Shown: piece by piece, positions 7,298 to 10,251 of the stretch
Layout: each line of letters starts with the position of its first letter
Numbering within the stretch: the first letter of the stretch is position 1
Source: UBA4717 sp045536775
Lineage (GTDB): Bacteria > Bacillota > Clostridia > Oscillospirales > CAG-272
DNA: 10,251 nucleotides
Reading direction: 5' to 3'
Assembly: GCA_045536775.1 (NCBI GenBank)
Contig: JAZSOD010000026.1
Coordinates: 1-10,251 of the forward strand
Position numbers and translations under genes: made by a program
Notes under the pieces: model-generated
The model's database searches: none
What the model saw: only the letters and a program-made list of their open reading frames with translations
What the model was told of the DNA's origin: nothing

Positions 7298-9820
7298 GTG
7301 GATAAGCATATCAATATCGGGATACGGGACTTGTGCGAAAAGGTAATTCCGTGGGGAAGCCTTGACACGCGCCGAAGCGCCTTCCGCGTTGTCGAAAGCG
7401 TGCGTCTGCATAAGGAGCTACAGAAAAAGGGCGGCGCCGTCTACACCGCCGAGCTCCCCGTTACCGCAAGCTTTGAGTCGAACGGCTTCACCGTTACTCT
7501 GTCGGGTCGCGCCGACGGCGTTATTCAGACCGAGGACGGCTATATCGTTGAGGAGATAAAATGCGTTAACGTCCCCGTAAGGACGCTCGAGTCGGGCTTC
7601 TGCCCCACTCATCTCGCACAGGCTATGTGCTACGCGTATATCTACGCCGATGACCACCGTCTTGACTCAATAACAGTTCGCCTAACTTACTGCGATATTT
7701 CTACCGAGGAGACCGTGAATTTCGACTACCTTTACGACGTGTCCTCGCTAAAGGACTTTACCGATAATCTTGTTTTTGAGTTTACTCAGATAGAATCCGA
7801 AAAGCTTGTCCGCAGGGCAGAATTCAACGCAAGCACAAAGCGCCTTGCCTTTCCGTACGGTGACTATCGCGAGGGTCAGCGAACTCTTGCCGAGCACGTT
7901 CTCGAGGCAGTCTGCACAAGAAAAAAGCTTTTCGCCGAGGCACCGACGGGCACGGGCAAGACTATTGCCACGCTTTTCCCCGCGATCAAAGCACTCGGTG
8001 CGGGATACGGCTCAAAGATCTTCTATTTTACGTCAAAAACTACTATTGCAAAGGCGGCAGCCGACACCTTTAAGCTTCTCCGCGAGGGCGGGCTTTGCGG
8101 CTCCGCGATAGTTATAAGCGCAAGAGAGCGTATATGCAGATGCACACCCGAGACCTGTGAGCCGTCGGTGTGCGGTCACGCAGACGGTTGCTTCGAGAGA
8201 ATAAACGAAGCCACGCTCGACGCTGTCAGAAACGAGACCTTTTTCGACCGTGAGGTTATTGACAGATATGCAGACAAGCACCGAGTGTGCCCGTTTGAGC
8301 TGTCGCTTTCGGTGTCCGAGTGGTGTGAACTCGTTATATGCGACTATAACTATTTGTTTGACCCGAATGCGTATTTCCGCCGCTATTTTTCGGCGTACGG
8401 CGACTATATTTTCCTTGTAGACGAGGCGCATAACCTCGGTGACCGAGCGCGTGAGATGTATACTCACTCGGTAAAAAGCAGCGATATCGAGGCGCTTATA
8501 GCTCAGATTAGTAGCGAGGACAGACTTCTTTATCCCAAGGCGCTTGAGGTGCTTGAATATATGAGGAGTGCCGATAAGCTCATTGAGAAAACAAGCCGCA
8601 AGGAAGGCGAGATAGGAACCTTTGTTTCCGAAAAGCCGTTCGGCATACTCAATAGACGCCTCGGTGAGTTGGTGTATGCGTTTGATCAGTATTTTGACAG
8701 ACACAAGGGCTCGGAGAGACGCTTTGGCGAGCTTTATTTTGAGATAAAAAACCACCTTAAAATAGCGGAATATTACTCTGACAAGTATGTCAGTACCATT
8801 GATTTCAAAAACGGCGAGTACACCTTCCGTGAGTTCTGCGTAGACTCGTCGGACGTTATTTCGGCACGGGCATCGCTTGGACGCGGCGCAGTATTCTTCT
8901 CGGCAACACTTTCGCCGTTTGATTACTATAAAAGTATTCTCGGCGGTTCGGAAAACGATCTGTATCTGACCCTGCCGTCACCCTTTCCCAAAGAAAATCT
9001 GTGTCTTTGCTCTACCTATAAGTTCAGTACAAGACTTGATGACCGTAAGGCGACAAATACCGCACTCGCAAAGCTACTTTCTGTGTTCGTGAGCGCGAAA
9101 AGCGGAAATTATATCGTCTTTTTCCCATCGTACAAGTATATGAGCGCGGTCCATGACGAGTATAAGCGGCTTTATCCGAGCGCGCGTACCATTATTCAGA
9201 AAAGCGCGATGACGGGGGACGAGAGACTTGAGTTCATAAGCTGCTTTGAAAACCCGTCTGCAGTCACGAAAATGCAGAAAAAGAGTGATAGTGTAAAGGG
9301 CGGTACGGATGAACGCGCCGCAATTCTCGCAGAGCTCGGTCTTACGCGTGGAGCTGCCCTTTTCGGACGAATGGGCGCGGCAAATACCGCGGTCAAGAGC
9401 AGCGCGGCATACGAGTCCGAAACCGATTCGCTGCTTGCGTTTGCGGTGCTCGGCGGAGTGTTTGCCGAGGGCGTGGACTATGCGGGCGAGAGGCTTATCG
9501 GCTGTGCTGTCGTTGGCGTGGGTCTGCCCGGAATAAATGATGAATCAAACATAATTTCAGAGTATTATAACAAGAAAAGCTGTGACGAAAATATGCCGGG
9601 CTACGATTTTGCGTACCGTATCCCCGGTATGATAAAAGTGCTTCAGGCGGCGGGCAGAGTTATACGAAGCGAAACTGATCGCGGTGCGGTGCTTCTTATA
9701 GACGACCGATTTGCCACACCCGAGTACACGCGCCTGTTTCCGTCACATTGGAGACACATAAGGTACGTGGGCAACGATGCGGCGCTTGCGGAGCTTTTGC
9801 GGCGATTCTACTGTGAGTAG
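7298..9820 (+). CDS. PD-(D/E)XK nuclease domain fused to DinG/XPD-family Fe-S DNA helicase
   Basis: The protein is 840 residues from the GTG start and is probably an ATP-driven DNA repair helicase-nuclease. The N-terminal part has GRADG (71-75) and VEEIK (84-88), the Asp and Glu-x-Lys of a RecB/Cas4-like PD-(D/E)XK nuclease. The superfamily 2 helicase core has Walker A APTGTGKT (215-222), a cysteine cluster after it (Cys280, 287, 292 and 331 are the likely Fe-S ligands, as in XPD), the DEAH box VDEAH (374-378), FFSATLSP (533-540), GGVFAEGVDY (719-728) and motif VI QAAGRVIR (783-790). This layout matches the helicases of about 780-800 residues that are common in Bacillota; the exact substrate is not known to me. 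A stretch of about 57 residues (654-710) just before motif V looks like an insertion. It is probably cotranscribed with the preceding gene and ends at the 9821-9853 terminator. Confidence 0.92.
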   Translation: MDKHINIGIRDLCEKVIPWGSLDTRRSAFRVVESVRLHKELQKKGGAVYTAELPVTASFESNGFTVTLSGRADGVIQTEDGYIVEEIKCVNVPVRTLESGFCPTHLAQAMCYAYIYADDHRLDSITVRLTYCDISTEETVNFDYLYDVSSLKDFTDNLVFEFTQIESEKLVRRAEFNASTKRLAFPYGDYREGQRTLAEHVLEAVCTRKKLFAEAPTGTGKTIATLFPAIKALGAGYGSKIFYFTSKTTIAKAAADTFKLLREGGLCGSAIVISARERICRCTPETCEPSVCGHADGCFERINEATLDAVRNETFFDREVIDRYADKHRVCPFELSLSVSEWCELVICDYNYLFDPNAYFRRYFSAYGDYIFLVDEAHNLGDRAREMYTHSVKSSDIEALIAQISSEDRLLYPKALEVLEYMRSADKLIEKTSRKEGEIGTFVSEKPFGILNRRLGELVYAFDQYFDRHKGSERRFGELYFEIKNHLKIAEYYSDKYVSTIDFKNGEYTFREFCVDSSDVISARASLGRGAVFFSATLSPFDYYKSILGGSENDLYLTLPSPFPKENLCLCSTYKFSTRLDDRKATNTALAKLLSVFVSAKSGNYIVFFPSYKYMSAVHDEYKRLYPSARTIIQKSAMTGDERLEFISCFENPSAVTKMQKKSDSVKGGTDERAAILAELGLTRGAALFGRMGAANTAVKSSAAYESETDSLLAFAVLGGVFAEGVDYAGERLIGCAVVGVGLPGINDESNIISEYYNKKSCDENMPGYDFAYRIPGMIKVLQAAGRVIRSETDRGAVLLIDDRFATPEYTRLFPSHWRHIRYVGNDAALAELLRRFYCE

Positions 9821-9853
9821 AGAGAAGGAGAGGGTGAACTCTCCTTCTTTTTG
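9821..9853 (+). terminator. Rho-independent terminator after the helicase
   Basis: A 10-bp perfect stem AGAAGGAGAG/CTCTCCTTCT (9823-9832 with 9839-9848) with a six-base loop runs into a T tract, starting immediately after the helicase stop codon. It should end the fliB-like/helicase transcript. Confidence 0.88.
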
Positions 9854-9882
9854 TTGGCAAGTTTCGTCAAACTAAAGAGAAC

Positions 9883-9998
9883 GGGTGGAGATAACGAAAT
9901 CGGCAGGCCTTCCCTCGCATACTATTGCAAGCGACCGATGGTCATCCCTACAAGAGATTTGGAATTTATTTTGTAGGGACCGACGTCATCTGTCAAGA
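9883..9998. repeat. Intergenic inverted-repeat element with GGGTGGAGA block
   Basis: Position 9883-9891 repeats the GGGTGGAGA block found in each unit of the 125-bp array at the other gene boundary. Downstream is an imperfect palindrome (about 9933-9994) with a perfect 9-bp core, TCCCTACAA at 9945-9953 and TTGTAGGGA at 9971-9979, around a 17-base loop. The outer arms pair partly (GACCGATG with CATCTGTC). No open frame of note crosses it. It resembles a small non-coding REP- or MITE-like element; no target duplication was recognised. Confidence 0.65.
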
Positions 9999-10058
9999 GC
10001 AAGATTGTAAACAGTTGTGCAAGAGGATTGTATACACATTTTATGTTCATTCTTTATG

Positions 10059-10103
10059 CTTTTGGAAGCCGAACGGAGCGTAGCGGAGAGAGGCTTCCAA
10101 AAG
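10059..10103. repeat. Perfect 12-bp inverted repeat with 21-base loop
   Basis: CTTTTGGAAGCC (10059-10070) and GGCTTCCAAAAG (10092-10103) pair perfectly around a purine-rich loop containing GGAGCGTAGCGGAG. There is no T tract on either side, so it is not a classical terminator. It lies 11 bases beyond the stop codon of the minus-strand frame entering from the right and may be that gene's 3' structure or the edge of a mobile segment. Confidence 0.75.
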
Positions 10104-10114
10104 CGGCGCACGGC

Positions 10115-10251
10115 TCAATCGAGGCGAGAAATGCGACGGTTGAGCAGCTGCTCAGTCCGCAGATCGATCTCCGCGATCTTGTAGTTGCGGTAGCAGAGCG
10201 AAGCGAAGTCTGCGCCTTCCGGACGCATCTCCAATTCCGCTCCTACCATAG
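10115..10251 (-). CDS. Possible C-terminal end of an unrecognised gene (partial)
   Basis: A minus-strand frame is open from the right edge of the window to a TGA at 10115-10117. It gives at least 44 residues after an internal Met, ending EQLLNRRISRLD. The predicted tail is charged and helix-like, as in many real protein ends. Codons here are richer in third-position G/C than in the neighbouring genes, which may indicate a different origin. Two palindromes lie within it, TGAGCAGCTGCTCA (10141-10154) and AGATCGATCT (10161-10170), so it could equally be structured non-coding DNA; the plus strand is also open here. I do not recognise the family, and the 5' part is outside the window. Confidence 0.35.
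   Translation of the reverse strand, partial: MVGAELEMRPEGADFASLCYRNYKIAEIDLRTEQLLNRRISRLD

Noticed and set aside
8033..8755. Minus-strand open frame (240 codons) opposite the helicase
   Set aside because: It lies opposite the Fe-S and DEAH region of the helicase, where conserved motifs fix the true frame, and has no family features.

Overview
The window looks like chromosome of a gut-type, low- to mid-GC Bacillota, probably class Clostridia (an Oscillospirales or Christensenellales relative). This rests on the codon style, AGGAGG-type ribosome binding sites, near-consensus sigma-A promoters, a YkgJ/FliB-like protein, a nuclease-helicase fusion of the DinG/XPD type common in Bacillota, and dense small hairpin repeats between genes. 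The assignment is by recognition only; no search was run.

Layout, left to right. Positions 1-90 hold an array of four different small perfect hairpins separated by a constant 10-base linker (GATGATATAC), probably cut by the window edge. A strong bidirectional terminator (123-152) follows. A very large minus-strand gene (166-5145) encodes a 1659-residue STAND protein: an N-terminal TIR-like domain, a NACHT ATPase, a short leucine-rich pentapeptide-like stretch, a beta-propeller-like sensor region interrupted by a coiled coil, and a C-terminal winged-helix plus alpha/beta region. Such proteins are bacterial NLR-like defence candidates. Its 5' side (5161-5515) is a tandem array with an exact 125-bp period.

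Next, on the same strand, is nadE (5500-6237), ammonia-dependent NAD+ synthetase, whose stop codon lies inside the last repeat hairpin. nadE shares a compact divergent promoter region (6238-6376) with a rightward pair: a short YkgJ/FliB-type cysteine-cluster protein (6377-7237) and a PD-(D/E)XK nuclease fused to a DinG/XPD-type Fe-S helicase (7298-9820). The pair ends at a terminator (9821-9853). The right end (9854-10251) is a patchwork of inverted repeats, plus the end of an open frame entering from the right on the minus strand.

Working picture: nadE, the FliB-like gene and the helicase look like resident genes. The STAND gene is the accessory element, a single-gene presumed phage-defence system bounded by repeats on both sides. 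Its TIR-like domain keeps the Trp-x-x-Glu signature of NAD-consuming TIRs, which makes its position directly downstream of an NAD+ synthesis gene worth noting, though a functional link is only inference.
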